DNA from: Anoplolepis gracilipes
Lineage: Eukaryota; Arthropoda; Insecta; Hymenoptera; Formicidae
Length of the DNA stretch: 64,000 bases
Reading direction: 5' to 3'
NCBI RefSeq assembly: GCF_047496725.1
Contig: NC_132970.1
Span: 11,290,501-11,354,500 of the forward strand
In this document: one piece after another, positions 12,501 to 26,193 of the stretch
Position numbering within the stretch: position 1 is the stretch's first letter
Layout: the number at the start of each line of letters is the position of its first letter
Notes under the pieces: model-generated
Databases searched by the model: none
What the model was told of the DNA's origin: nothing
Seen by the model: only the letters and a program-made list of their open reading frames with translations
Position numbers and translations under genes: made by a program

Positions 12501-15051
12501 ATCATAAACCGGAACGTTGCGCTTGTCATGTAACATTTTCAGGGATTTAATTGTCCAAAGAAATCTTTATGTAAAAAACGTAATAAAAGATATGCATCTT
12601 TTCTTGTTAAACTGTGCTTATTTTTATTAAAATAAGATTCAAATATCGCATATTCAAATTGTGAGTTCGAGAAATTGAAACGTATTAATCATTTACTAAT
12701 AAAATTTTTTTACCGGCTATCATATTTTTACAACTCTCATTAAATTATTGATATTATATGTATATTAAATATCTCAACCATTAAATTGTTTTCTACAAAC
12801 TTGCAATTTTATTTTACCGTTGCAAAACTAACGAAATGAATTACTGGGATGTGAAATCGCAAAAACTCTTATTCTCGCTACATGATGCTTTAAACCTTGT
12901 CCGGCCTACAAGTCATCTTAAATAGACCACAACTAACGATTGTCACTAAAACGCTTACCGTACATAGTAGTATCGTTCGTAGCTGCATTGTTCGTAGAAA
13001 CTTATGTTTAGTCAATGTGTAGTTGAGCGTATCCGTTTCGGTTTACTCGAAAGTTGTTTCACCAGAAACATTGATTATTTGCAATTAAAAAGGAGGACAA
13101 TCTTAAATTTAATGCGAAATATTATATCTTTTTTGCAGTTTTAGAAACAGTAGAGCATTACGAGATTGTAATAATAAATTATAATTGTTGTTATATTTAC
13201 TACATATACTATTTTATTATACTACATGCATTAAAACTGAGCAATTATGATATCATATTTTGCTGTGACAAATAAAAAAAGAATATATATTATTTATAGG
13301 TAGGATTAAATATATAATAAATGTTGGAACAGAGAAAGAGAAAGGCATCCTGGAAAATTTTATTAAAAACAATAAACCTTATTAATTAATGTAAATGTTT
13401 CAATATCAAAATCTTGTTTCGATAATTCTTTGAATAAGATAAAAAATCCTATCTCCCTTTTTTTTAAATATTCAGATAAAATAACAATGTATGCAAAAAC
13501 ACATTATTGTCATATACAACAAAGTCAAAAATAAAATTATTTTATTCGCTTATATTTTTATAGTTGTAAGTATGACAGATAAGTGCAATTCTATAAAAAT
13601 AATAAATATTTTATTTTATGTAAAAAAGTAATATAAAAAAATATTATATAATACATTTCGCAGTCTTGTTAATTATACATAATATAAATTAGATGCAAAT
13701 GATGTAAATATAAATATAAATAAAGCATAGTTATACACGCGCTTAATGTGCTATTTTTCGTCACTTGAGCGTTGTGTGCGTCTGTTTTTTTTCTGTCTTT
13801 CTGTTAAAGAACCATAAGCTCGTTCGTCCATTGCGTCAAGCAGATTGCTACAAGACTCTCTATTAAAGACATATTCTATTTCGCAATTAATAACGGAAAA
13901 GCTGATCTATCTTTAAATTATTTACATAAAATTTTTGTATAATTATATTTTACTGATTCACTAATTTGTTTCTATTTACTAATTATTTACGCATAGAATT
14001 TTAAGACACTCTTACAATTCATTACAGTCTAAAATTATCCTCAAAAGAAGCCTTCAAAATTCCCATCAGAAAAACTTAAACGATTTCTAAACCTTTGGTA
14101 TTTTGCTTAAAATCGAATAAAACTTAAACGTCAAAAATGATTTGTTTAAAAATCAGTTTTAATGTAAAAATATAAAATCCAATCTCAATAAATATTATCG
14201 TACGAGTGTGAATAAAAAATTAAAAAATTTTAAAAACGCGAAAAATTAAAGTAATTCGAAAAAATAACAAAAAATAATATACATGTATGTGTATGTGTGT
14301 ATGTGTGAGTGTATATTCTCATGTTTTTATTTAGTTCTACATTCAGAGCTAATTTATCGTCCGACGCTGAATAGGATTCGTCAAAAATTCCATTTAACAC
14401 GTGAGACGATAGTTATAGCGGCAAATATGCAAAACTGCAAACCAAAAGTAGGATAATCACATTTAATATTCAATGCGAATGTAGAGTTAAATTCTTGAGA
14501 TATCACAGATCTAAATACTGCGGGCGAGAAGAATATAACAGCACTCGTGCATAATCTGATGTCCTACTGACGAGAGTCTCGCAGTATCCGCGATTATCTA
14601 TAAGTATAGTAACCAAAGTAGGTAAAATTCTTGTAATGCGTAAATATCCTTCACACATCGGAGGTGCTCTTATCTATCTGCCTCTGTAATGTTACGTCCT
14701 AATGTCGCCGTTGCCGTAAATATGTGAGTCGCTGTGCGTCATTGACGTATTCATGCGTCGTGCTGTACGTCGTCCGGAAATTCGGACATGATAGTAATAA
14801 AGAAACCGAGCACGTTTGTTATTACCGTAGAGAGAGAGTTAGGTGCAACGATAATGATCGCAGAAGATAAGAGAGATGAGAAAAGGAAGATGATGAAGAG
14901 AAAAGAAAAGATTAAAACGGATAGTGCAAATAAATACTATAGGGTAATTCTACGGGAAATTCTCAAGAATACGGATCCGAGGACGTCGCACTTCTCATCG
15001 ATATCTCGGACAATCCTTGGATCCTGGCTCCCTTTCGACCATAAAAATTAT
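9560..15051. other. Intergenic region with one fold-back element
   Basis: Spacer between the Osi7-like and Osi6-like genes. Bases 9560-10400 are GC-richer and may hold enhancers. The rest is AT-rich and includes the fold-back element at 12032-12875. An open frame at 11488-11763 (plus) and an overlapping one on the minus strand lack domains, signal peptides and splice partners. The plus-strand frame at 14788-15246 runs antisense across the last exon of the Osi6-like gene and looks like a shadow. Confidence 0.6.
12032..12875. mobile_element. Fold-back / MITE-like element with about 160-bp inverted ends
   Basis: The left end reads agaataagagtttttgcga and the right end is its reverse complement (ends aaaaactcttattct at 12875). 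Similarity runs inward about 160 bp on both sides through cgttagtttt, ggtaaaataaaattgcaag, gagatattta, gagttgtaaaaatatgat and ttttttta. The arms differ by scattered substitutions and short indels, so the element is not brand new. The 500-bp centre is AT-rich and shows no transposase. Superfamily unknown; the target-site duplication is not clear. Confidence 0.75.
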
Positions 15052-16530
15052 TCACTTTACGTGCGCCGAATAAGCCAATTCATGAGCGTCTGGCTGTCCG
15101 AAGGTCGGCGTTTGTTCATGAAAACTTCTCCCCCATCCGCTGGAATAGCTGTCGTGACCATGATCATGATGAGGGTGTGCCACCACCTCATAAGTCACGT
15201 GCTTCCCTTGCGAGAAGAGCTTTTTCAGACCTATGATACCAGCTAGTAGAAGAGCGATCTTCGATAGAAGGAGAGCCTTGCCGACCAAAAGGGCGAGAGC
15301 TTTGAACGCAAGACCACCGATAAGGCCCATCTTCAAAACAGCCGCCGCAATCAACGGACCCATGTTATTCTTCTTTCCACGGCCTGTAAAAAGCGAAATA
15401 AAAATAACGTCATTGTCACTTTCGGCGAGTTAGTCAAGCAGTGGGCAAAAAAGTGGCGCGACGTGCATAATTGTACTTTCCACGCAGAAAGCAATAAAGT
15501 TCGGCGATAAGCAAATGAATGAGCGTATGAATGAACCAAAGGAGAAAGCTATTTGTTTATGCAGTCAGTGACACAACTTTACTCACGCAAATACAGCGAA
15601 AATCGAAACCAGACTAAAACTGACACGTCATTTAAATATACAAGATATGCAAAAAATGTGCGAGGTGTATAACGTGATATTCTTTACTCAACACTGACAT
15701 AATCTCTTTTTTACAAAAATGACAAATAATTAATAACATTTGAATAATTAAAATAAAAGAAATTTGGAAATTAAATTTAAAACGGTTTTTTACAAATATT
15801 TTAAATGTATTTTAAATGACATTTTATTTTAAAATCAACTTTTAAAATATGAAAATATATAAAATGTCTAAATAAGTTTTTAAAGAAAGCTTTTAAAGAA
15901 AATTAATTATGTATGTTTTAAATACATTTGACGCAGCTTCTCGAACATTTTGATTTTACCTAAATGTGCGTATTCTATCTAAGAAAAAACAGTGAAAAAT
16001 TATTCGTAAAAATAATAATAATAACTACCGTCTTGAACAGGTTTGTCAGAGCGCTCGATAGATAGACCCAAATTTAACGAGCCAGTCTCATCCTCCGACG
16101 CAGACACAACAATATCATCCTCGGGTAAAATCCTCCACTTGATGCTTCTCGATTTAATAAAGGCGTAAAATTTATTTGCGACAAGATCGAGAAATTGAGT
16201 CTCATCATCTTTACTTCTTCCAGCCTCGAACGTGATCACATCCTCCGACGTTTGACTCGTTTTCCTGATTTCAATGTCATCCGTGAGCTCGATCGAAGCC
16301 TTCTTCAGCAACTTGTTCATGTAAGTCACCAACTTCAACATCACACAACTACTGATGTCGTTTTGGGAACATTTTGAATTGAGCTTACGAAGAAGTTCCT
16401 CTTCGTATTTAGCTCGATCCGTTATCGTCATAGAGTGCTGCTCCATGACGCTTATTTTCTCCTTCTTCTCTAAAGGATTTGCCAAACATACTCCCAAGCA
16501 AAATAATGCCAATACTAAGGTTGTCTTCAT
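15052..16530 (-). CDS. Osi6: Osiris family protein, Osi6-like (2 coding exons, 277 aa)
   Basis: Coding exons are 16530-16029 and 15383-15052; the junction GACG/gtagtt...ttacag/GCCGTGG keeps frame (834 nt). Residues 1-17 (MKTTLVLALFCLGVCLA) are a signal peptide. The cysteine pair is at 54 and 62 (KCSQNDISSC). The linker GRGKKNN (168-174) precedes a 45-residue hydrophobic stretch rich in Leu, Ala and Gly (about 175-221), then KHVTYEVVAHPHHDHGHD, a His-rich part, and the terminal HELAYSAHVK, the family's LAY motif. The VTYEVVAHPHH tail and position next to the Osi7-like gene make Osi6 the best guess, from memory. The ATG at 16530 is chosen because it opens the signal peptide and a splice acceptor lies only 9 nt upstream, which excludes longer starts. 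Confidence 0.9.
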
Positions 16531-16923
16531 GATGCTCCTCTGTCGAAATATAAATTCAATTAAACAAAGAGACAAAATACATTTTACGGATACACCTAAA
16601 CATTTGATATACCAATTACAGTTCAATTAAAAGCAATTTAATATGCGTAACAAGATAATTTCGTGTACAATAAAAAATATTGTATTCTTATAATATTCAT
16701 ACAATAATTATTAATTATTACAAATAAATAATTATAATTTAATAATAAAACTAAATTACAAAAAAAGTACAATGATTGACACACAGCAAGATGCAAACGA
16801 AATACCGACGATAAAACAAGATGCAACTGTCGATACGCGTGTCTTCAAGCAATGTATGAACGCGCACGAATTGAGTTCAACATTCGATGATCCACGAATA
16901 ACGGAAATGATAAATTGACCCAC

Positions 16924-17116
16924 CTGGAGCCGAAGCCACGAAAAGTACAGGAACGCGAGGAGAGAGGAACGTAATGTGTACACGCTGCGATAAAAACTTG
17001 TGGCCCTTTTCTCGATTAACGGATCGATACCGTAAGAGCCCTTCTGATGCACTCTTCTCTCTTGTCAATCCCGATAGATAGACGATAGTATATCGACGAG
17101 TACTACAAAGCTTCTA
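16924..17116 (-). other. Probable non-coding first exon of the Osi6-like gene
   Basis: A good acceptor (tttcgacag at 16548-16540) lies 9 nt before the start codon, so there should be an upstream leader exon. A donor CTCCAG/GTGGGT ends an exon at 16924, and a TATA box stands at 17140-17147, predicting a start near 17116. The segment is GC-richer than its surroundings. This exon is inferred and its 5' end is approximate. Confidence 0.5.
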
Positions 17117-17139
17117 AACCCGCGTCTCGCCCCGACGAC

Positions 17140-17147
17140 TTTATATA
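17140..17147 (-). promoter_or_regulatory. TATA box upstream of the Osi6-like gene
   Basis: TATATAAA on the minus strand, about 31 bp before the inferred start of the leader exon. A second TATAAA on the same strand at 17843-17848 could mark an alternative, more distant start. Confidence 0.5.
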
Positions 17148-17161
17148 CGTAGATCACCGCC

Positions 17162-17850
17162 TTAGAATAGACACCGAGATGTGCACGACGTTATTGCACA
17201 TCGACCCACCACCTTGCCGTGGGGAAGTCTATAGGGTTCCCCTGCTAACCTGCAAGAGAGGATGACGCGCGAATGTGGCGGGTGGTGACGGTCAGGGACG
17301 AGTGGTAGCGGTGCCCACTTTTGCCTTTGATACGGCTCTAAGAACACGCGGTAGGCCCGACAGCGATGGTGGGATAGATCGTGCATGACTGCCTTGTGAT
17401 CTCGCGCGCGGAAGGGAGGATTGACCCGAGAATCCGTCCGCGAAAGAAGCTGAGGATAGAGCGCAAAGCGCTGTCCCTTGCGCGCAAACTGGTTTTGCTC
17501 GTCGCGCAAAGCGGACAACACCAGCAAATCATGAGGTATCTCCTTTGCAAGGGGGAGGAGAGAACCCGCGTATCGTTCACCTGCATACACACACAAACTA
17601 GTTCCCAGTGCGATGAGCGCGATACGCATCGTGTACGCGTCGTAGATAAACGTCGCGCCGGTCTGGCAGTAGCGGCTCATCGCACTCTCGTCCTTGTGTG
17701 AGTCGAGACGGCATCGAGCGTTTCATGAACAAACGCACGGAAACACGCGAGCCACTGTCGTTCTGATGGACCATTACCGACTTGCTTGGCCGCGAGAACC
17801 GTGTCACGGATGTAGAGCACGCATGCCAGCCATCCCCGGCACTTTATACG
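17162..17850 (-). other. GC-rich block with a signal-peptide-like exon, unexplained
   Basis: On the minus strand an ATG at 17632 gives MRIALIALGTSLCVYAG, which looks like a secretory signal. It is followed directly by a possible donor (GCAG/GTGAAC near 17583), and a TATAAA lies 211 bp upstream at 17843-17848. The frame stays open to 17162 if unspliced, but that extension is Arg/Pro/His-rich and unlike any family I know. It could be an alternative 5' exon of the Osi6-like gene, a remnant of a lost Osiris copy, or chance in GC-rich DNA. I see no matching downstream exon. Confidence 0.2.
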
Positions 17851-20294
17851 CGAACGTGCGACTCATTAATCGTGGCTCTAAGCCCGGATTTTCAACAGTC
17901 TCTATACGCACTCGTGGACTTTTAGGGTAGAGAGACGAGGCTCCATATCAAAGGAAAGCCTCGATAATGCTGGGAAAGCGCTCAAATAAACGAGTTGTTA
18001 TAGTCCGAGGAAATTGCCGACTAAATGCGCTTCATAAATAGCCTCGGTCGCGTGATTTAATTAATTTTTGCGAAAACCATTGCAAAAAAGCGTTAACAAA
18101 CAAGAGCGCGCGAGACGTGGTTGTCACGCTAAATTAACATACTTTGGTGACGGCATATGGCACGCAGCAATTGATGCACCGGATATATTATAATACGTTT
18201 GTTCTAGAATGACGAGGATTCGAGGAGAAACTCTCACGTCTATCGGTACATTCGCGAAATTTAGGTGCGTGCACATAAGTATAGATAATACTAATCACAT
18301 TATGTTGTACACAGACTGTTTGAGCTATCAGATCCTCATTGAACCGTGAATAGTATCCGGTATCCGTTTACTCGTCATTCATTAATACACTCACTTGTAA
18401 ATCCATTTACTTACATCACATGACTGTAAAACAAAGTACAAAGCGAGCGCGTAGAAAGCGCGTTACAAAAGTCTCGAAGAAAATAAAGAGAGGTAAAGTA
18501 CCTCTCGAATGAGTGAATATATCGTCAACTGTAAGTTACTACAATTACACGTCACATATGTTTGCGGTTGATCGAATGCTAATTTCTATTTAGACATTGT
18601 TTAGTGACAACTTGCAACTAGTAAATGCCATTAATATCAATCTTCCTGTTGTAGAGTACTATTTAATCCCTAATAAAAAAATATATATTAAAAAAAATAT
18701 ATATTACATACTGAGAGGATATAATGAAACTAAATTAAGAAGAATAATTTAAAATTTAAACTAAGAAAAATAAATGATTTGGTTTACTTTAACTCTTCCG
18801 ATGCAGTAGTCCATCGAGTGGTAAATAATTTCATTATTTTGACGATTAAGCAAGTCAAACACACTAAGCCGTTTAATGAAGATTTAAATTTAACACACGT
18901 ATGTACGTACAAGAAAAATAATTAATTTATTATAATGAAAATACTTTCTTGTCAAACCTGTTTAGTAAGATATATTTTGTCTGCAAAAACTGATGTAAAA
19001 AAGACATAATGCAACATTAATGATCGATCGATTTACATCTATTATACATAATGACTGAGCGATTTTGCCTAATTAATTATAAATAATTACAAAGATTTAT
19101 ATTTATCTAAAAGATTTGAAGTAATAAATGAATCATCAAGTTTCAATATACTGAGAGCATAGGCAATATGTACATGTATTCTGTTACGAAATTTTAATTT
19201 AAAATTTATTTAATATTTACATGTAATATTAAACTTCGAAGCAATCTTCACACACAATTTTCCTCACCGGCCTATAAATTTATATGAGATTTACTGCAAA
19301 AAAAATAATTACAAAATTGTGTAAGAGAAAGATCAGAGAGAAATTTAAGTGGCTAATGCGTTTTCATGGAACAAATTTATAGCTAAATGGATTTAAAAAA
19401 AAAACTACTTAAACAATTATAATACATTTACAGTCATAATCTAAAGCATCTCTCAAATACATTGGTTAATGAGGCTTAATCGATGAATAATGAGGCGTGG
19501 GCGAAATCGAAGAAAATGCACCATATCCGCCTCTCTCGTTCTTGAATCTAGAGCCTGTTTTCTCGTAAGAGCGACTTTCGCGATAGGTAGGTAGGTAGAT
19601 AGGTACAGAGGTTAACGTCACGACCTAGCTGCGAAAGCTCGTCCATATACACCGATCTTTCTCCACGCGAATCACACCATTATAAGGTGCTCGCCAGAAA
19701 GAGCGTGTTTTGGTGCACCGTTACGTCAAATTCCAGACATGCATTTCGGAATCAGAATCTCGACTTTGTTCGTCGGAATAAAATAACTATATATGATATA
19801 ATATGCAAATACACCTTATCTACATTGATCAACGTAGATAATCAAGATCACTCTAGAAAATCATTTAAAATTGATGATTTATTTTAAATTCAAAACACAT
19901 AATTCGTAAAAAAATTTTTAAATATATTAAAAATACATAAATAATATAATAAAAATTTTTCTAATAGATAATCTAATATATATATATAATATGGAGCCTT
20001 GGGGAATATAGGACCCTGCGCAAATGTCTTAAGATTCTTTCGCATGAATTTGCGTATACACATAATTCTTTAGTCAACTGGATCCCACACTCATAATAGC
20101 GATACTAACTTAGAACCGTTGTGCGATGGTGGAAACAGATAATACGATTTTAATTGAAAGAAAGCATAGTGTTAACGACAGAAACCATTATCAACTATTA
20201 TTTAGTGCATATAACAGTATAGTCGCATTATTTAATACACAAAGCTAAGTTTTATGTGTATAAAAGTGTGGAAAATTTCCCAGTACATATAATA

Positions 20295-20299
<5 letters not shown>

Positions 20300-20350
<51 letters not shown>
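20300..20350. repeat. (TA)n microsatellite
   Basis: About 50 bp of uninterrupted TA dinucleotides. Confidence 0.95.
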
Positions 20351-20357
<7 letters not shown>

Positions 20358-23300
20358 GTTTAACTCAGAGCGAGTAGTATTTTTAAAATATTTTAATTTA
20401 AAACATTTTAAATGTTTCATAAAAAATAGAACGGCAAAAGAATATGTATTAAGAAAGTTTCTAAGCTCGTTCTTTGCAATTTGCTTCCGGCAATTTAATA
20501 GAAAGTATAGAAAAGCCGAAAAGTCGAACAACTCATTTTTAGCGACGTAGGCGTCGCTTTCGCTGCGTTTGTAATTAGGATAAGCATCGGTGTTCTCTTA
20601 GTAATTTGGCGTATATAGATATATACTTGCGCTTATCTGTAACTGTGTAAGAAAATTTATATAATTATAAGCGCACTAATTTGTAGATACAATAGCATCT
20701 TCTAAACATCAAAATAATCAAATTAATCTTATTCAGGGTCACATAGTTCGTATTTCCTTTCGCTACTATTATACAATCATTGTAAATAAAAGGTAAAATT
20801 ATTTTTATTTTATAAAACATTTTATAAAACAGTTTATTGCCTTGAAATATTACGTGTTAAATTCGAAAATTTTTCGGATATTATAAAAATATTTTTTAAT
20901 ATAATACTAAAATAGTATTCTGTTTCATCAATTGCTTATCAACAATATAATCAAATTATTATGTAATTTAATTACTCTATTATCTTGATATACTGCATTA
21001 TTTTCTTCTTTAGAAAAATAATGAATCTGAACAAATTATCGCAGTATATATATTGTCTTATATATTTGTCAGCAATTAAGAAAATATCAATTCTCAATAT
21101 ACCACCGATGTGCATTTCTATCGATTTGCTTTCCGTATATCGATGCGAGACCGGTCATTTCCGGTCTTCTCGACAATCGAGGCCACTTGGTCAGCAGGTC
21201 CGTTCTATCCGATTCCCTGGATCACAAGTGAGAATCGTATCGGACCGGTTCACGTATAAGATAGTTCCTTATATTGCATCTGAGAGAGAATTGGTGGAAT
21301 ATCACGAACAGAATTTTCACGCCATTTAATGTGCATTTCGATAATCAAGATATATCTGATGCAATAAGAAATACTGGCATTTCTAAATGTTAATACAGAA
21401 AAACGCAGTAAATGTACATTTTTTATAATACCATCCTAACCATCGTTATCACGCATCTAAACTTATATCTTTGTTGCTATAGTGTAAGAATAATAATTGT
21501 ACATTACTATAAAATTTAGATCTTTTAAATTTATTAAAAATCTAATATATAAAGTAAATCTTATATAATATATTTACTTTTGACTTTAAATTGTATGTTA
21601 AAAAAATAATAATTTTTTCTTTAAAAAACTTTTTATCTCTTCCGCATTTATATAATTTTATTTACTACATATAATTTTATTATATTTATATTATATGTAT
21701 ACATATATTCAATGAGTTTTATGCACCATTAACTTTTTTACGAAAATTGCTATATTGCAATTATTTCAGATTTAGTATAAAGAGATTAAATATTTAAAAA
21801 ATTAATTACATGAAATGTATCCTATGTCAAATATCTTCTTTTTATTGTTATCTTCTTTTTATTAGTTCTTTAATTGTTTTTAACAAATATTATTAAGACT
21901 TGACTTTTAATTATTAAAAATTTCTAATGAAAATAATTTTGAATATTTATTTGTTTAATATTAAAAATGTTGGTTCTTTAATCAATTACAAAAAGAAAAT
22001 TTAGTCAGTTAATTTTAAGTCATCATTTGCACAATGCTGTAAGAGCATTATCTCGAATCGCAAATAACTTGTACGTGATGAACGCATTTGTTGCGTCGAG
22101 TGCATATTAGTGCGTCGGTTTCATTGTCGGTGTGTGCCGATGATTCGCCTTTGTGTGATATTTCGATTTCGTTCCGATAAGCGGTTCGATTTGAATCGAC
22201 TAGAATTAAATCAATTATCTGATAAGAATAAGATGAAATCATCGTTTATCGTCTCATCTCTTATAATATCGTTATATCAAACCTATCGAATATCACATTT
22301 TTTTTACATCTTAAAGGTATATATGTTTTAGTTTAATAAGCTGACTAGAACAACTTAGCATGATTCTGCGACATCATAATATCTACAAACCACTATGATA
22401 TAACGAATCATATTTAAGCAGGTTCGAATCACTGTAAGATCTGAATATGCTCTGACAATGAGACAAAAATCAGGACAAATAAGATTCACATCGATCTTAT
22501 CCATCAATTTTATTTTCTTCCGCTTCCGTTTATAATCTTATAATCTTTGCTTGAAATTACCTCGACTTAAAGTGCGATTCTCGCTTAAAACAAATATTGT
22601 TTCACAAGCCCAAAATTAGAGAATGTTCTTCAAAATACCTATGTGTTGTGCAAAGTATTACTTATAATAAACTGCATAAACTTTTCGTAAATACAATGTG
22701 TGAGTCAACTAATGATTTGACAGAAGAAGGAAATCTAGAAGACATCGGGCGCCGGCGGAGCAATTTTAATGTAAATATTTATATATTACGACTTGTATAT
22801 TAGTTGTTATATGTAAATCATGTACACACATTAATTCAATTTGTTTATTAAAATGATATAAGCAAAGAGTGTACTAAAGAAAAATAATTTTATATAAATT
22901 CTATAAAAGTTCTTACTTTATAAAAAAAATAATAATTTTTTAAAATTTATACAGTTATTCCACTATATATCACTTGCTTATTATTGTATGCATCGAATAG
23001 AAAAACTGGGTATATACAATAATAATTATTTAAAATATCGATTAAATTGGGCATTTTTATAATTTGGATTTTATATTTGTATGTCACAGATCAACATATA
23101 TAGCTTTAATGTCATCAACTTTCCTGCTGCGCATCGCTCGGTAAATAATAAACTTTTATTTGATTTTCAGGTAACACATTTGTAGAGACTGCACACTGTA
23201 CAATAGATGAGTTAAAAAACATAGACGGAATAACTTATTATAGATTTTAGATCGACATATCAAATTCGAGTGAGTTTTAATAGATTCTCTCAATATACAC

Positions 23301-23507
23301 GTTACAAAGGTAAATTAGAGTATAAATAAAAAAGGCTAGAAAACATTTTTTTATTCATAAAGTTCACCTAATTTAATAAAAATTACACTAATAATTTGAT
23401 TAATAATAAACTTATTTTTATATAACGCGCGCCCATTTTATCGTAATTTTTTATAATTCATTTATCTATGTTCGCAAAATCACGAAATAATAGCAATAAA
23501 TTTTGCT

Positions 23508-23670
23508 TTAATTATATAAAGCCAAGTTATTAATTAATTATATTGCATGTAATATGATAATAAATCACACAAAAACGTTTATTTTATTATTAATATAAAT
23601 TATTATTATAAAATTAGTTTATTACTTTATAGTGTAGAAATTTTAACTAATAACTTGGTTTTATATTAAC
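23508..23670. repeat. Short fold-back repeat
   Basis: The left arm (tatataaagccaagttatta) and right arm (taataacttggttttatatt) are inverted copies of each other about 160 bp apart. The interior is AT-rich. It may be a small MITE or a chance structure in AT-rich DNA. Confidence 0.4.
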
Positions 23671-24468
23671 TAAAGTAAGAAAATTAAAAATAAAATGTCT
23701 AACAAATAATTGTAAAGTCGCATGACGTAAAGGAGCATAATATATACCTAAATATATAAAGACTAGATGTCATTAAATAAATACGGTCAGAAGTAATGAA
23801 AAGTAAGTTAAATATTGAAAAATCGATAAATTGCGCTAAGATAAGATAAGTGACAAATCGTGATCAAAAAAGGTTTACCAAAAAAATATTTAAACATAAT
23901 TATGACCTAAAACATAATTTTTCACATTCTTTATTCTACCTACACGTCATCGCAATTTTTTAAGAGAAATAAACTTAAATTTGTTTTATAGGAAAATTTA
24001 AAAAAATTAATTAACACATTTCACTATACAGGATCCATAAGTAACAGGTTTCAAAGTAAATTTTTCTTTTTAAAATAAAATTATGTGATGACAATTGCTC
24101 ACAGCGAAAGAATCTATTGACATCAGAGAAAAGATACAACAAACTTTGAAACTTTCGAGAGAGGAAAATTGATAAATTTGATATATCTTTTTTAAAAATG
24201 GATAATTACTTTTTTATTGACAAAAAATATCTAGACTTGCACATTCATACTTTAACTATATACAACATATTTCATTCATATACATATACAATATATATAA
24301 TAAAAATATAAAAAGTATGCTTACATAAAAGTATATAAATATAATAATGATCATGAAAACGACTAAAATTAATATCGCACTTATAAGTAACTTTTATAAG
24401 TATATATAAAAGTTTGACTTTTAATTTAATTATTATTTATTTTTTGATAATGTAATAAATGAGTCAAT

Positions 24469-26154
24469 TTACGATTTATAATGCTGATATCCACGGTATG
24501 CCAAATCCTGACCATAAGATTCTGCATTTCCATAATGATCATGATAATCAACATCGGGATAAACTCCGTAATGAGGATTAGCAATGCCGTTTTTGGTATA
24601 AACTGGCGGATAATAATTTTGATAAGGTTTGTAAAGTTTAAAGAAACCTATTAAACCGGGTATAACAATTGCCAGAAATCCGAGGAACTTCTTAAACGAA
24701 GCTAATCCCAAAATCAAAGGCAAAAAGAGTAGTATCTTTAATTTGAAAAGTTTTAAAACAAGCAAAACCGGTATTAAAAGCTTTCTGAATTGATGGCGAG
24801 CTAAAACAAATATAAAATTCATAATAAATAATAAATATGGATTAGAAATTAATTAGTAAACTTACAAAAAGATCATTTAGATCTGTTAAGAACGATTTTG
24901 ATAAGTGTTACATATGTTGTAGAGAGATTTCTGTGCATTTCCTGTGCATAAAGATAACCGGATATGTCACAATAAGTATTAATTTCCGAGAAAATTAAAG
25001 GGAAAGCGTCAATAAATGTTTTTCCATTTTTCTTTCACTGGATTTTTAAAAAACAATTTTTTTATTGTATGATCATTGGGAATGTCAAAAATAACTATTA
25101 AGTGAAAAACTCGATTTGTTAAACCAAAATTAATTTTATTAGTTTAGGTATACCACTAGGTACCTAAGCCCTTTTTTCATGACTAATAAGTGAACTAATA
25201 AAATATTTTTGCTCATTATACTGTTCTGCCATCAAATTAATGTTTTTTTGTAAAGTGAAGGTGAATACAGCTTATAGTAAATTTAATTTTTTATTACTCC
25301 TGACATAACAAGGTGGTCACTTATTAGTTACCTACAGACTCAAGCCCTTACACCGCGTCAAAGTTATGATCATTGTAGAAGTTTTAATATCTTTTTTATT
25401 TTTTATATTTTTTTATTAAAAATTTTTTTTTTTAAATAGGCATACCTAGACTAGTAAAATTAATTTTAGTTTAATAAATCAAGTTTTTTTCTCATCTAAT
25501 CATTACTTTTGACATTTCTAATATATAAACCGGTTTAAAACGTCTTTCGACGTTGTCCGATGCCTACTTCGAAGCTTTGTTTAGACTTTTTGGTAGACTG
25601 TTTCATAACTATAGGAGAACCGATCTGATGTTTTAACTCCCAACCTGAACCTCCAAATATTTTGATGGTGACTTCTCTATATACAATTTTTCCACAGATA
25701 TATGAGATCTACAGTTTTTAACGCCAGTTCCGAACGACCTAGATTAGAGAAGTCTCATGACAAGATACTCTCGGTGGTTTGCCATTGGTTTCCGAGAGGT
25801 GAAATTCCTAATAATCAATACAAAAAATTGTTTCTTGAAAATTCTGTAAGGTCAGAAAAATGTTTTTATTGACCTTCTTTTTTAATGTTTTCGAAAAATG
25901 CCGTTACATCATATCCGGTTACCTTCGTGTATAGAGAAGACTCCTCTACAATATATATAACACTCAAAATCCGTTCTTAATAGGTTTGAGATGGTCCTCT
26001 TATTAGTAAAACTAATTTAATATAGTTTATTTTAAAAAACTATACTAAACAAATTTAAGAAAAATTATTCTTTTAAGACTTTTTAAACAATAAAATATTA
26101 TATAATTTTATTATTTAAAAGAATATTCAAAGATAGAATCTTTTACTTGAATAT

Positions 26155-26193
<39 letters not shown>

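Larger units (their letters stand above)
17851..24468. other. Long intergenic region, no supported gene
   Basis: About 6.6 kb of mostly AT-rich DNA with a (TA)n tract at 20300-20350 and a small fold-back at 23508-23670. A GC-richer island at 21110-21310 stands out and may be a regulatory element. Short open frames here have no recognisable features. Confidence 0.6.

Noticed and set aside
14788..15246. 152-codon plus-strand open frame
   Set aside because: It runs antisense over the last exon of the Osi6-like gene and has no features of its own.
22420..22440. GGTTCGAATCA string resembling a tRNA B box
   Set aside because: No A box or acceptor/anticodon stems can be built around it.
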